DNA from: Adineta vaga
Taxonomy: Eukaryota > Rotifera
Assembly: GCA_021613535.1 (NCBI GenBank)
Contig: CP075493.1
Location: 6,200,001-6,264,000 of the forward strand
Direction: 5' to 3'
DNA length: 64,000 nt
Below are positions 14,033 through 26,756 of this stretch, one piece after another; within the stretch, counting starts at the first letter, position 1, and each line of letters starts with the position of its first letter. A model generated the notes under the pieces. The model was not told the DNA's origin. It saw only the letters and a program-made list of their open reading frames with translations, and made no database searches. The position numbers and the translations under genes were made by a program.

Positions 14033-15916
14033 TCATCTTTCTTTTTCGCAAAAATTTACCACACAAACAACACATTTTGGTGGATCAAGTTCTGGAACAT
14101 TTGGTGATTTTGTATATGATGTATCTGTTTGAGCTGATGGAGAATATCTTTGATCACTGTTGAATGATTCTTGACAACTCAGACTTGTTGTTGTTCCACT
14201 TGTACTTTTTTCAATTCCATCATCAATATCAACAACATTAACATCAGGATCATCCATCGTTGGTGGAAGTGGAGAAGATAAACGATGATGATTGGCTATT
14301 GCTGTTACAGCTGCTAATTGTTCTCTCTAAAGAATGTTAAACAAGAGTTTTTTTTGTTTCTTCTTCTTTTCTTCTCAAGTACCTTTCTTGAACATTGTTG
14401 AACATGAGCAAAGAAATATTCATCATCCGTAGTAATTGGAATTGGTTGATAACATATTGGACAACTTCGAGTATCATTACGAATTAATCGACGATTATGG
14501 AGTTGTAATTTAGCTGAAAGAAAAAGTTCGAAGTTTTTATCTAGGAAATAAAAGAACTATTTACCATTCAAACGTTGTTGTCGACTTGTTCGTACACGTA
14601 AAAATGTCTAAAATCATATCAAATCATAAAAACAAAGAAAGAAAAAGAATTAGTTTGATCTTCGTACTTCGTAACGTGTTTTGAATGTTTGATCAATATT
14701 ATTATTATTATTATCATGGAGAATCTAGAAAGATAAAGTTATAGTTAATTTTAGAAGGAAAATTGCGTAATAATTTACTTTATTTCCACATTTTGATTTT
14801 TGTTGTCGTCGTTCCATCGTTTCAAGTTCATGTTGAATATGTGTGATCATATCTTGTCCATTTAATGATATTTGACAAATGGGACATTGTGGATTTTGTA
14901 GATCAATTGTGGATGATCGACATCGATGGTCTGAAAAAGAAGAAAAAAAGAACAGATATTTAATTAAACGAGCTGTTCATCCTTTTCTTTGCGAGTGAAG
15001 AGTTTGATTATTTTATTACTTGAGGATCACTATCACATACCATATGTCTAAATAGCCTCAGATGAATATTTGATTGTACAGCTGAATAAAATACGTGAAA
15101 ATGTCTGTTTGTATCAATAAGAGTTTCTAGTTGCCCCCGAGTGACTGATTAGACGTACTTGATTTTTAAAGAGTAAGAAAGAGAAAATCACCGTCTGTGC
15201 AATGAAACTAGTCGTATTAAATCTCGATCGATCAATCTTTGATCTTATTTATGACTGCAAATGATGATTCTCATTGAAAATAAAGTGTCTGTTAAGAGTA
15301 ACATCCTGTGTGGATTTTTCACAAGATACTGTGAGAGGAAACTAATTTCTCACACATATAATTGATTGTTTACGTCTTCCGTTAATTAATAAAATAGCAA
15401 AGGAGAAGAAAAAAATTGGTGAGATTCTTAACTAGGTAGGTTCATCTGTGAGCTTTTTCTTTTTCTTCTTTGATCAGTTAAAGGTGTTTGTATGCAATTG
15501 ATATTCATACCTGTCGATCTTCCGAAACTTTCATCGCTACTTGATGTTGTTTCATAATGATTTTCATCATGAAAATTATTCTTAAATCTCTTTCCAGTTG
15601 GTAAAAATGCCGAAGAATCAGATGAAGAATTGTTCATACTACTATTAAATAATGGACGAAACGCTGCTGCATAAGGGTAATGTTGAAATAGACTTGAAAA
15701 AAGATTATGTGAATGTGCGGCTGCTGCTGCTGCTGCTGTTGTTGTCGATGATGCCGGTGATGATGATTGATTCAAAAGTGTATTAACTGAGAAAGCAGCA
15801 TTAAAACCTGAAACAGGACTCTTTTCTGGACTTGTATTAGGTGATGATATTGGTTGCCGAAGTGAACGAAATGCTGCAGCCATATCAATAGGATGCCATA
15901 TTGATGGATGATACAT
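14033..15916 (-). CDS. RNF220: RNF220-like E3 ubiquitin ligase, RING end incomplete
   Basis: RNF220 is a RING-type ubiquitin ligase acting in transcription control and Hedgehog/Wnt signalling. The first exon (MYHPSIWHPIDMAAAFRS) is low-complexity, with a polyalanine run encoded by GCT-type repeats (about 15718-15740) and serine tracts. After a roughly 500-base intron comes a zinc-finger block (NPQCPICQISLNG), then YETFLRVRTSRQQRLNAKL, a diagnostic RNF220 segment, then SCPICYQPI with a following H and C, and an acidic VVDIDDG stretch. The RING begins at PPKCVVCV. The expected rest (H..C..C followed by CPQC) is not in frame. A short downstream segment (about 13952-14000) reads HSMICEECFSTM in a phase that cannot join either possible donor without meeting a stop, and no CPQC block follows. 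Either the RING is decayed or it is spliced in a way I cannot see. Without an intron the frame stops at 14033. Confidence 0.7.
15718..15740. repeat. GCT/GCC trinucleotide run coding for polyalanine
   Basis: Near-perfect triplet repeat on the + strand (gct units) that reads as an alanine tract in the minus-strand RNF220-like first exon. Such tracts are prone to length change. Confidence 0.7.
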
Positions 15917-16023
15917 AATTATTTAGTAGATAATATAAAACTTAATCATTCAATATGAAAAAAAAGGAAAAGTGATTGAGTTCTTTTCTCTTTCTGTGCA
16001 AATAAACGAGGGGGCGAGGGAGC

Positions 16024-16041
16024 GAGAGAGAGAGAGAGAGA
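16024..16041. repeat. GA microsatellite
   Basis: Uninterrupted GA dinucleotide run upstream of the RNF220-like start, in the possible promoter or 5' region. Confidence 0.8.
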
Positions 16042-16903
16042 CAAAAAAAGAAATAGAAAGAGAGAAGTCTAACTTGATTGGTAGTTAGAGAAAGACGAAG
16101 AAGAAATGTTTATATTCATTGAAGCGAAGAAAGAAAAAGAGATGCGAAGAAACGAAGGGCATGATTTGATTGAGTTTTGCTTGCGCCAGTTACAACTATC
16201 CTCACGCACATACTTTCTTTTCCACCCTCTAGCAGCTCATTGTCGATGTAACGCGTACATGCATAGAAGAAAAAATAAACCACTACTAACATAACTACCA
16301 ATAGGAGAGTATATGTTCTTATCAATAATTGGTTGATCGAGCAAAAAGAAGAAAGAAGAAAAAGGAAAGACAGAACAGACAGAATCTTCTCGTGTATTTA
16401 TCTCATAATACAGTTTGGTGGTGTCTGCTTGTTTGCTAACTGACATATGTCAGACATCGATTGATGATAATCATAACAAAGAAAAATGACCGATCTATAA
16501 AGAACATAAGGTGTGCATTTTCATTCATTATTTCTTCACGTAATACAAACAGAATATACTTGAAGAGAACTGTATTGATTGCATACGTTCGATGTCATCG
16601 TCAAAGATGATCGATGGGCTTCTTTTGTATGATTTCTTTTTTGCTACATTAAAATTAGGTTGCAATGATCAGGTAAACGAAGGTAGAGACACATATACAT
16701 ATGAGAAATGAATCACTTTTTGATGAGCATGTAATCACGAGATATCGAATATGAGAAAAAAATCAGTGTCATATAAATAATTTAATGTCACTGTCATTTT
16801 CCATTTTTCTTAAGGCAAATAATGTATATAATACGAAAACGACTCATTCCTAGTAGCTGTTGCTGTCTCTATGTCATCTTGTGATACTTAGTGGCTCCAG
16901 ATG

Positions 16904-16917
16904 GTGTGTGTGTGTGT
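16904..16917. repeat. GT microsatellite
   Basis: Short GT dinucleotide run in the gene-poor region. Confidence 0.7.
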
Positions 16918-19300
16918 ATGTGTATATGTATAAGTATGTGTCGTTTAAACAAGATGACTTTTCTTCTCGTCATAGACAACACATACTCAATTGAAGTTTA
17001 TATGAATGAAAGATAGAAAGAATAAGGCCAATTAACACTCTGAACAAATTAGAAATACATTCTGCTAGAGATGGATGGATATTGCGGTTTGTTCTTTCTT
17101 TCTTTTTCATTTCGTTTGTGCCTCATTGCAAATCGTTCAGAAGACGGCACGCGTGAGTAAACTGTATTCTTGATGTGATGCATCGATGACAATTCTTGTC
17201 GAAATTGACTGTTAATGAAGGATATCGATGAGTATGTATCAATGTGAAGCACATATGGAAGATGGCAGGTATATAATTGAAAAAGAAAAGAGAAAAAAAA
17301 CTACACACGCGTGAGTGCGTGATCTTTTTCTTTCTTGCTACTCTCTTGTCTTGTCATTGTCAATAATAATTGATCGGTTATTGATAGTTCAGACGATTAA
17401 TAAAATGAAAACGAAGCTAAAATGTAACTAGAGTGTATGTAAATCGAAGTGATGTGTCTGAAGAAAGATCAAACATTCAGAATAAGAGGAATACTGCTGA
17501 GTAAAATGTTTGCATTAGAACGATTAGGATGTCGACATGTTTTGTTTATACCATTTTGTCGGAATGTATATAAGTACAATAAGATTTATTTGTGACATTC
17601 GGTCAATGTATCAGAATACTGACAGAGATCAAAGTAGAATAAAAGATACTATATAGTCAAATATCCATCAATGGATAATGTCTACTTTTACTTCGTATAC
17701 TATTAATATTTATCAAGACAAGAAGAAAAAAAAAGAGAAAATTCTTTGTTTCTCTGGAGATTATGTTCGATGAATATAGATGTTAAAGTTACATTTCTAA
17801 ATGATGATAAATTATCATTGTCATCAACATGTTCTCCAAGGATCGACTTGCTAATAATGAAACATATGTTTTAGACTGATTTTCCGCCTCCATCTTGACG
17901 GGATACTTACAAATCATAAACATGCAACAGGTCTCTTTACTCTATCTCTATCGATAAATTTATTGAATTGTGGTAGTGTAGCAAACAATTCAATCATTCA
18001 CACGAAACAAACTGACTTCATTTTTTCAAAGTTTTCACGATATTTTCTCTCACAATAGTTCTTATTTGTTCAGTATAGTATAAACAGAGATTAATTACTT
18101 GCATTCATGTCTATGTCAAATTTTATCAAATAACACACTAACAAATTTCAAACGATGGCAAGATTTATCATAGACTAACTGATACCGAAGTTACATGGTA
18201 ATAAAAATAAAAATTCTATATTTGGCCTACGAACAACAGAGAAATATAATTCATGCATCTGTTAATAAACCAAACACTAGAAAAACAAATCCACATACCG
18301 TTCAACTCTGTAAGTTTATCAAAGTTGAAATGGTATGCGAGAGTTATATTGAGTTTTATTATTCCATGGTTTCACTATGACAGTAAGTTCTTTGATTAAA
18401 ACTAGTAGATTATTACGCGCCTTTTTATGTCAAAACGTATCTGGTCAAAGTGCGTTACAAATGTTATTGACAGATAATTGTGGATACATCGTGAGAAACT
18501 AAATATAATACCAATTATTATCATTCTTTAAAAATTCAAAATGAAATGAGGTGTTGTCATAATCTATTGAATTGTTTTTCAGTTAAATGAAATATAAAGT
18601 AACAACGGACTATAATCACTAATATTTGCTTTCTGTAAAATCGTGCCTTTCTAGGATCTAACATTAATCGTATTATCTGTGAATATTAATAGTCAGCCTG
18701 TTGATATTCATTTCAAATATTCGAATTATTTGATTGTGTGTTGCTTTTGTCAAGGTGCATATCATGAAATGGTAAATGTACTATGTAGGGTATAAAGTTT
18801 TACTATCACATGCAAAATGACCTGTATGAAAGAAGATTTCGAATTAAACTTTCGTTTAAGTCAATATTTATATCATGAAATTGAAGATAATGTTCGATTG
18901 ATAATAGATTCAAAGAAGAAATTCTTTATTATTTTGAACTCCGCATGTCAAATCGAAATATAATTTAGCCGAAAAGTATCAATAATCTCAATGAAATCAT
19001 TTGAAATGGATTTCTTGAGGCGCAGAATAATCGGCTTTCTAAATTTTCAAATCTATGTCGTTTTAGAATCGAAAACGAAAAGTTCCTCACATCTTTTCAT
19101 TTCATTTCATTTCTAAACAGATCCTTCTTTTAAAAATCGTAGATTGGTTCAAATTTATTTCACACATTAATGCAGAGAACAGTCAAGAAAAGAGAAGAAA
19201 AAAAAGCGACATCTATTAAAACATACTCATTATCAATATGTCAGTTCGTTGAGTAATAATAAACAACATATACATTATTGAAATCATTTCGTTGAAAACA

Positions 19301-21928
19301 ATGGCGGAATATCGCAATGTTGTTTTGACATTAAGTGATGTTTTATTACCATCAGAAAAACTTTATCCAAATCCTACACCATCAATGCTTGAAGGTTTAC
19401 CATGGGATGTTGAATATGATCTAAGATTAATTGGATGTGAACTGATTCAAAGTGCTTGTTTGCTTTTGAAATTACCTCAAGTATAAATATTGAAAAATTT
19501 TTATGTTATATATTTTTGTATTGTTTTAGACAGCAGTAGCGACTGGTCAAGTATTATTTCATCGTTATTATTATAGTTCATCATTTATTCGTCGTCCGAT
19601 GGAAATTATGGCTATGGCTTGTACGAATCTTGCTGCTAAGATTGAAGAAAATGCTCGACGTATTCGCGATATTATTAATGTCTTTCATCATATTAAACAA
19701 GTTCGATCGGGAAGGTACGATAAAATTGATTATCCTCTTCGATTATGAATTCAATTTATTCTAGTATCATTCAACCATTATTAATCGATCAAACGTATGT
19801 CGATCGAAAGAGTGAAGTGATCAAAGGTGAACAACGTTTATTACGAGAACTTGGTTTTTGTGTTTATGTTAAACATCCACATAAAGTAAATCAATTTCAT
19901 TTTTTTATTGAATGAATCTAATATTTTTGTATCATTTAGATGATTGCAATGTATTTAAAAGTTTTGGAAAAAGAACAACAAAAAGATCTAGTTCAAACTT
20001 CTTGGTAGGTACTATTGTCCTCATAAATTATTTGCTACCAGAAAACAAAATGAGTATATGATTAGTGAGAGTTTTCTTTTCAGGCGGAGTAATAAAAAAA
20101 GACTATCTTGATTGATATTTAATCTTAACTTTTTAAAATTAACTTCTTTCTTGTCTTTCGTCCAGGATTAATGGAATATATGAACAGATACACTCGACTC
20201 TAATTCGAATATGATCAAGTATCGGTCGGTATAAGTTTCTCTTCTTTTTATTTTTGAAACTATTCATTTCACATATGTTTTCTGTATGTTTCAGTTTTAT
20301 CGAAAATGATTTTGTTGTTATGTTGGATTCATTCGTTTTTCTTTTACAAGATGAACAAAGCTGAAGAAATACTTTCAGAAAACAATTATTGATTATGACA
20401 TATCATATGATTAAAAAATAACTTTTATTCTATGAGTAAACTCAATAAATCAGTTCTAGTTCGAATATTTGCAAATAAGTTTCGTAATGATTCTATTGCT
20501 GTAGACTTTTCGAAACGTTTTTTTTTCAGCTTTGTTCTTCGTAAACATAACATATGAATCATTATCGATAACTTTCCTCTGACTTGAGAATATGATTACC
20601 GAAATACCGATACTTGATAGGAGAGATCTTTGTTCATCATCTTTCAAATTAATATAATCTATAAGTTTTCTTTTCTTTTGTTGTTTATTTTAGGAATTAT
20701 ATGAATGATAGTTTACGAACGGATATTTTTCTACGTTTTCCACCGGAAACAATCGCTTGTGCTTGTATTGATCTAGCTGCACGAACTCTTCAAGTAAGAA
20801 AATCAGTTTGTGTTTCAATTTGATTCTTTATTTTCTAATCGAATAGATTCCCCTACCGAAAAATCCACAATGGTATTTGATATTCGGTGCAAAACCCGAC
20901 GAAATTCGTTACATCATGATTTCTGTTCTTCGTTTATATAATCATCGAACGGTAAAAAGACTGACGTTTGATACATATTCTCTTGACTTTTTTTTTGTAT
21001 TTTTCTATTTAGAAATCACTTGATGAAGTGAAAAAAATTGTGAATACAATTCGAGAAAAACGTGATGACGATAGAAAACGATTTCGACAAGAAACTGGTA
21101 ATGATTCGCCAGCTCAACAATCGACTGTTCAAATAGCTCTATCATCAGCTGTTAGTTCGTTTTCAACACCAACGAATATTAAATCTGAAGGTAAGAAAAT
21201 GATTTGTACTAGTAATTTCTTTATTTTATACTTTTGTTTTATTTCGTTCAGCATCCGCTGTGATTGTACCACCCTCAATAAAAGTAGTAGTGGAAGAAGT
21301 GATAACGACAACTTTGAATGGAACAACCACAAAACCAAATGATCATGGAAGTTCACGTGAATCATCAACAGTAAATAACCATCGACACCATCATCATCAT
21401 CATCGACGAAGAAAAAGTAAAACTCGAAGCAGGTAAAAAAACTTGTTGCTTTCAACTTCATATTGAAACAACATTATCGATTATCATGTGTTTCATTTAG
21501 ATCTCATTCACGATCACCTTCTCGAAAGAAGAAGAAAACATCTCATCGAAGTCGTTCTCGATCTCGGTATAAATCTTAATGAATACATTTTTCTACATCT
21601 AATCATTTTTCTATTTGTTAATCTTAGTTCATCATCTCATAGAAATCGTCGACATGAAAAAGATCATCGATATCATAGTAGTCATACATCGCATAATCAT
21701 CGAAAAAAAGATAAAAAACGACGATCACGTTCCACATCACGTGACAACAAGTAAATCCACGTGATCATATTTTATTATCAAATCTTTCTTCTGTCTTTCT
21801 ATTTTAGTCATTCTTCGAATCATTATGGATCAACTAAAGATGCAAATAATAATATAGATCACAAATCTATCACACAGATCAACGGTGTTTCCTCTTCGTC
21901 TTATAGAAAAGTTTATCTAAAAGAATAA
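19301..21928 (+). CDS. CCNL1: Cyclin L (SR-rich cyclin, CDK11/CDK12 partner class)
   Basis: Cyclin L is a nuclear cyclin with an RS tail that partners CDK11-type kinases and influences pre-mRNA splicing. The N-terminal part, [18 protein letters not shown], is the family signature. The first cyclin fold follows ([35 protein letters not shown]), then HHIKQVRSG and the second fold ([18 protein letters not shown]). The C-terminus is rich in RS, SR and basic dipeptides with a histidine run (six His near 21385). Splicing reconstructs [11 protein letters not shown] across an unusually long intron of about 690 bases (20.01-20.69 kb). I use the ATG at 19301 because the frame immediately upstream starts with TTG only. 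It may be CCNL1 or CCNL2; invertebrates usually have one ancestral gene. The OCRL start is about 150 bases downstream on the same strand. Confidence 0.92.
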
Positions 21929-21942
21929 AACTAGTCGTGTTC

Positions 21943-21962
21943 TATATATATATATATATATA
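21943..21962. repeat. TA microsatellite in cyclin L 3' flank
   Basis: Uninterrupted TA run just after the cyclin L stop codon. Confidence 0.8.
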
Positions 21963-22061
21963 AATTTATAATTGTAACTTGTATGAAAATTTAAGAAAAG
22001 TTAGAAAAAAAAATCAAGATCAAAACTAATTTTGTTTTTCATTCAAACTAGATTTTTGTAG

Positions 22062-22085
22062 ATGAACAGTGTGTTTTCTTCATGA
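22062..22085 (+). promoter_or_regulatory. Seven-codon uORF overlapping the OCRL start
   Basis: Directly after a pyrimidine-rich acceptor-like AG (22060-22061), an ATG opens a seven-codon frame. Its TGA stop (22083-22085) overlaps the main ATG (22082-22084) as ATGA. If the mRNA begins at the AG, ribosomes meet this uORF first, and translation of the phosphatase would need leaky scanning or termination-reinitiation. The geometry is seen directly; the regulatory role is inference. Confidence 0.5.
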
Positions 22086-24367
22086 CGAATTCATCGAAAC
22101 GTTTAGAAGCACATTTGAAATTACGTGAGGATGAATATACACGCTACGAACAATTTCACGTACTTGTAGGTACATTTAACGTTAATAATCGACAAGCACC
22201 ATCGAATATTTTACTGGAACAATGGCTTTATCAAGTAACTGATAAAGAAGATAAGAAAGAGATTTACCTACCGGATATAATTGCTGTTGGTTTTCAAGAA
22301 ATTGATACTAGTGGTGGTGCATATATTTATGATGATAAGAAAAAAGAAGACGAATGGCAACAATTAGTTAAGAAAACAATTGAATCATGTTATGAAAAAA
22401 ATGATAAAGACAATGTTAAATATGAATTATTGAATCAAGTTAGACTAATGGGTAAGTTAAACTATTAATTCGATTACTTCTTGATGAAATATCATTTTAG
22501 GTATATTATTATTCGTTTATGTTCGTTCAATTCATAAAAACAAATGTACATATATATCACGTTCGTCGGTTCCAACGGGTTTTCTCGGTATTGCTGGCAA
22601 TAAAGGTGGTGTTGGTATTCGTTTTCGTTTTTATGAATCGGATATATGTTTTATAAATTCACATTTTGCTTCGGGTGATGGACAAACAACACGACGTAAT
22701 AATGATTATCAAACGATTGAATCAACCATGGCATTTACCGATGGTCCAACTTATTCAATTAAAGATTATATCTGGTATACACCAACGACACCTGCTAGTA
22801 GTATTCCTAGTACACAAAACTCATCAAGTTCTCATCAATGGTTTGTAAAAATCGATTGTTATTTTTACATAAAAACAATTTTTTTAGGTGGAAAATAAAC
22901 GATCATGATATTATATTTTGGTGTGGTGATATGAATTATCGAATATCTCATCCAAATGAACAAGTTCGTCAAGCTATAAGTGAACTTTCAACAGTTCCAT
23001 TACAGGAAAAAGATCAATTACGTTGCGAAATGAAATTAGAAAATGTCTTTACAAATTATTATGAACCATCGATTGAATTTATGCCAACATATAAATTCGA
23101 TATAAATACAGATAGATATGATACAAGTGAAAAAGCTCGTATACCATCATGGACGGATCGAATTGTATATCGATCAAAACGTACAAAAGTGACAAAAGAC
23201 AAGGAAGCAGAAGTTGATACAATTAAAACTATTCATTATTTATCAGCAGATAAGATTCGATTTAGTGATCATCGACCAGTTAGTGGTCTTTATACTGTTC
23301 TTATTAAATATGAATGTGATGAAAAACGTTCAAATCAAATTCGAGACGAATTAAATCGCGAATTTGATCGATTAGAAAATGATTCAATTCCAACAATTGA
23401 TGTTCATCCTCGACCACCAGAAATTCTCTTCACTAATGTACGATATTTAGATAAACCATCCTATCCATTAACAATCAAAAATACAGGTGAATGCGTATGT
23501 TCATGTACAATTTCACCATCAGCTATTTCACCATCATTTCAATCTTTAATATTTTCACCACCACCACCCTATCTTATTAATATCAAAGAACAACAACGTG
23601 TTAATATCAGTTTTGATGCAAGACTTCGAGTGAAATCTATTAGTGAAATTTTGATTTTACATGTTGAAAATGGTGCTGATACATTCATCACATTAGATAT
23701 TACATTCAATAATGGACCATTTGGTTTAGCATTAAATGAATATTCACCTACATTCTATGATAATGAAAGTAAAAAGTATATTTATTCAATAAAAGAACCA
23801 TCAAATTCAGAATCTATTACTGAAATGATTAATGATCCACCAGTACTCTATATTGCATTAATTGATACATTAAAAGAACGTTCCGATCTTAATCTATTAT
23901 ATATATTTAGCAATGAAACACAAGATTCACTTGATATTATTCCATTACGAGATCAAATCTATGAGAATAATTATGATTTTAGCAAATATGCAACAGCTGA
24001 ATTATTCATGATTCTTGTTCATCTTCTACAATCATTAAAAACACCTTTGATATCATTTGAAATTCAAGATAACATCTTTTCAAATTCCAATATAACTTTA
24101 ACTCAATCAAATGAGATGACAAGAGCAGTTAGTATACTTGTTGAACAATTGAAAAGCAAAGAACGAAATCTATTCTTTCGTTTACTTGCACTCTTACAAA
24201 AATGTTGGCCAACGAAAGAACAAATTGAAAAAATCGACGATGAATCGGGTGATGCATTCAATATATGTATTGATATCCTTGCTCTTTCAATTTTACACGA
24301 TCACCTTGATGGAAAACAACGGCATGCGTTTATTTTAGCTTGTCTCAATGAGGAAAAGAAAACATAG
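22082..24367 (+). CDS. OCRL: OCRL/INPP5B-type inositol polyphosphate 5-phosphatase
   Basis: This type II 5-phosphatase removes the 5-phosphate from PI(4,5)P2 and PI(3,4,5)P3 at Golgi, endosome and cilium membranes. Catalytic motifs are complete: FHVLVGTFNVNN, DIIAVGFQEID, GFLGIAGNKGGVGI, INSHFASGD, WCGDMNYRI, PSWTDRIVY and FSDHRPV. An ASH domain follows (ILFTNVRYLDKPSYPLTIKN), then a divergent RhoGAP-like C-terminal domain of the OCRL type with no obvious arginine finger (LNEYSPTFYD to the end). Length is about 720 residues. It lacks the N-terminal PH domain found in vertebrate OCRL and INPP5B, so it resembles shorter invertebrate versions. Only three or four introns are present, and the last exon is long (about 1.5 kb). 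It is tandem after cyclin L and convergent with syntaxin-5. Confidence 0.93.
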
Positions 24368-24826
24368 CATATATTTAGTTTTTTTCTTTACTTTATTCCT
24401 AGCAATGTCCATTCTCTTTCCTTGTTGTTCGCTTCGACAGTTTGTGTCATAAATATTTTCATTTCTTTTAATAAAGTTACGAAATGTATTCAATAAGTCC
24501 TTTTACAAATATAGTTTGATATGATTATAATTATTACCAATGAAAGATTTTGTGATGGTGTTTCTTTTTTTGTATGTTTATTAAATCCCTTGTAGGAATA
24601 TGTGTGTCTACGTATATATATATATAGAGAGAGAGAGGGAATATTGATAAATAGGAAAAGAAGAAAATTAATTATTAGAAAGTATATATATATTTTGCTT
24701 TCTCTTTGAGTGATTCTTCTTTCACGACAACAAAAAACATTAACCAGTAAATATATACGTATGTATGGGAACATTATTTGTTTGTTTTGTGTTTTTTTCC
24801 AAGTATATATATATATGTATGTCTCC
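24368..24826. other. Convergent intergenic region with TA and GA repeats
   Basis: This lies between the 3' ends of OCRL (+) and syntaxin-5 (-). It contains an AATAAA-like signal near 24470 and TA/GA microsatellites around 24611-24636 and 24680-24693. I see no gene. Confidence 0.6.
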
Positions 24827-26350
24827 TCAAGCAAGAAAAACGATAAAGATAAGAAAAAATATGATCAATACAGCGAACACTTTGATAATAAGCCAACGAT
24901 TGGATGTAACCGAACGAAGATATTTGAGTAATTCTGTATGTGCACCTTCGATATGTTGTGTTGCATCGTCAACATTCGCATCAATTCTAAAAATAAATAA
25001 AAATGTCGAAGTAAAATTATACCTGAAGAATAATTTTACCTATGAACAAGTTCTTCCTGTTGTCGAACCATCGTAGCTAGTTGTGTAAAAATATCGCCAA
25101 GTTCAATAATTGTTTGTTCTATATTCTGCATTGCTTCCGAACGATTTGCCAAGTACGTATCTGTTTCGTCAATAACTTGTAATTGTTGTTTCATAGATGA
25201 ATGATGCATGTTATCCGAACCCATATCTATAACTGCATCTCCTCCATTTGTTGCCCGTTGTTCATCGCGAAAAAGTACAGATGGACGACCTATGAAAAAA
25301 CGACAACAACTTAAATTATCTATATGGTTGTTAAAGTTTACCATTGATAACTGCTGGAGCACTAGTTAAAGATGAAGCTACAGTATTACGTGAAAAGTTA
25401 TCTCGACGTGATTTTTGATCTTTTAAATTCTAAACAAGAGATGATAGATTTCTAGTTTATGATCATCATCGATATCGATATAATAAAACATACTTGTGTT
25501 CGAGCTTCGAGAACTTGTTTGAAATCATTAGACATTGTAGCTAATTTCGACTAGACAAATAACAACGAATGAATTTCTTGTGAATATATAAAACAAGAAT
25601 CGAATTTATTTTACTTGTAAAACAAAAACAACTGAACTGGAATGTGTTTGAGAATTTTTCGAATTTGCAACATTCGTATTTTTCATATACTTTGAAAAGA
25701 AAAATGAAATAGATATATTCAATTAAATGAATGAAAATTATTCATAAATACTTGTTGAAGTTGTGCAATCTGTCGATTTAAATTACTGATATCTTGTTTG
25801 ATTGATAATGTTAGATCTTGAATTTCCATAGATTTATCATTAAATAATGAAGATTGCTTTGCAACTAAAATAGATTCAATAACAAAATAGAAGAACTAAC
25901 ATTATTAATTAACTTACTCATAGATAGTTGTTCTAATTTAAGAAATGTTTGCGATAGATCATTTCCAATTCGTTTTGCATGTTGCATAAATACTCCGCGT
26001 TGCTCTAAAGCTGTTTGAGGTTGATGACGACGAATAAGTGGAACTTGAGAAGGATTTACAAGACCATTCTGAAAATGTTCAATAAACATTCCATCTGTTA
26101 AATGTTGATAATAAATAAATAGACTTACTCGTCTACTAGCAAATGTTTTTACTGTTGTCTGAAATTCACCTGTCCGATCACGTCCGTTCGACATAATAGT
26201 TATTGGTAAAAAGAAAGAAGAAGAAGAAGTAGAAGAATTATTATTAAGAGTTTGATAAGGAAATGCTTCAAGAGTTTCAACAATAGTTGTTGTGGCGGGC
26301 GAATTTCTCAATATTGATGGTGCCCAACGATTTCGTGCTTCTTGCTGCAT
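24827..26350 (-). CDS. STX5: Syntaxin-5 (Golgi Qa-SNARE)
   Basis: Syntaxin-5 is the Qa-SNARE of ER-Golgi and intra-Golgi fusion. The reading includes RDRTGEF at the short-form start, HAKRIGNDLSQTFLKLEQLS, IKQDISNLNRQIAQLQ, SKLATMSNDFKQVLEARTQN, the SNARE helix (QQLQVIDETDTYLANRSEAM through RQQEELVHRIDANVDDATQH) and the terminal membrane anchor SNRWLIIKVFAVLIIFFLIF. Six or seven exons with short introns. Two starts are possible: the ATG at 26350, three bases after an acceptor-like TAG, and an internal ATG at about 26193 (MSNGRDRTGEF). The internal one aligns with the internal start that yields the short form of mammalian syntaxin-5. The long form here has no clear RKR-type ER-retrieval signal. 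COG3 lies just upstream on the same strand. Confidence 0.95.
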
Positions 26351-26353
26351 ACA

Positions 26354-26355
26354 CT
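26354..26355 (-). promoter_or_regulatory. Putative spliced-leader acceptor of STX5
   Basis: On the minus strand a T-rich stretch ends in TAG three bases before the ATG at 26350. The TAG is in frame with the start, so it fixes this ATG as the most upstream one possible unless an upstream exon is joined. This is the layout of an outron acceptor. Confidence 0.5.
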
Positions 26356-26756
26356 AAATCCAAAATAATTATTGTTGATACACTTTAATAGCAATCATAC
26401 CAATTGAGAGAAGAGAAAATATATTGATTATATCTGAAAATTAGAAAGTTATTTTTAATTGAAAGAAGAAGAAAGAGAAGAAGAAGCACAATGATGATCA
26501 TCATTTTTCTTGAAATAAATAACAAATGAAATTAGACAAAAAAAAAGAAAAGAAAACAGAACTTGATCATCACATAGAAGAATTTATCAATGAAAGAAAG
26601 AGAGAAGAACCACCAATATTCTCATACCATACGAAACACATTGTAATAAATAAAAAGAAAACGAAGAAATTTGTGTCTTTTTCTCTCAAATAAAAGAATT
26701 AATTTGGAATGAAGAAATGAGATTCATGAAAGAAGGTTTCCGTACGAGTTAAGTAT
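26356..26756. other. STX5-COG3 intergenic spacer
   Basis: About 400 bases between the COG3 stop and the STX5 start, both minus strand. It is purine-rich on the + strand, that is pyrimidine-rich on the coding strand, which suits an outron. I see no gene. Confidence 0.5.

Larger units (their letters stand above)
15917..19300. other. 3.4-kb gene-poor region between divergent genes
   Basis: This lies between the 5' ends of the RNF220-like gene (-) and cyclin L (+). No open frame shows recognisable protein similarity. It contains a GA repeat (16024-16041), a GT repeat (16904-16917) and AT-rich sequence. It is the longest gene-free stretch in the window and, next to a developmental-type regulator, a reasonable place for enhancers. 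That is inference only. Confidence 0.5.

Noticed and set aside
16904-16930. GT-rich run considered as interstitial telomeric repeat
   Set aside because: Simple GT dinucleotides followed by mixed sequence, with no G-run unit.
20456-20647. Minus-strand ORF within cyclin L
   Set aside because: It is inside the long cyclin L intron, has no similarity, and the surrounding exons splice in frame.
24490-24834. 114-codon minus-strand ORF rich in Tyr-Ile repeats
   Set aside because: Translation of TA/GA microsatellites between OCRL and STX5.
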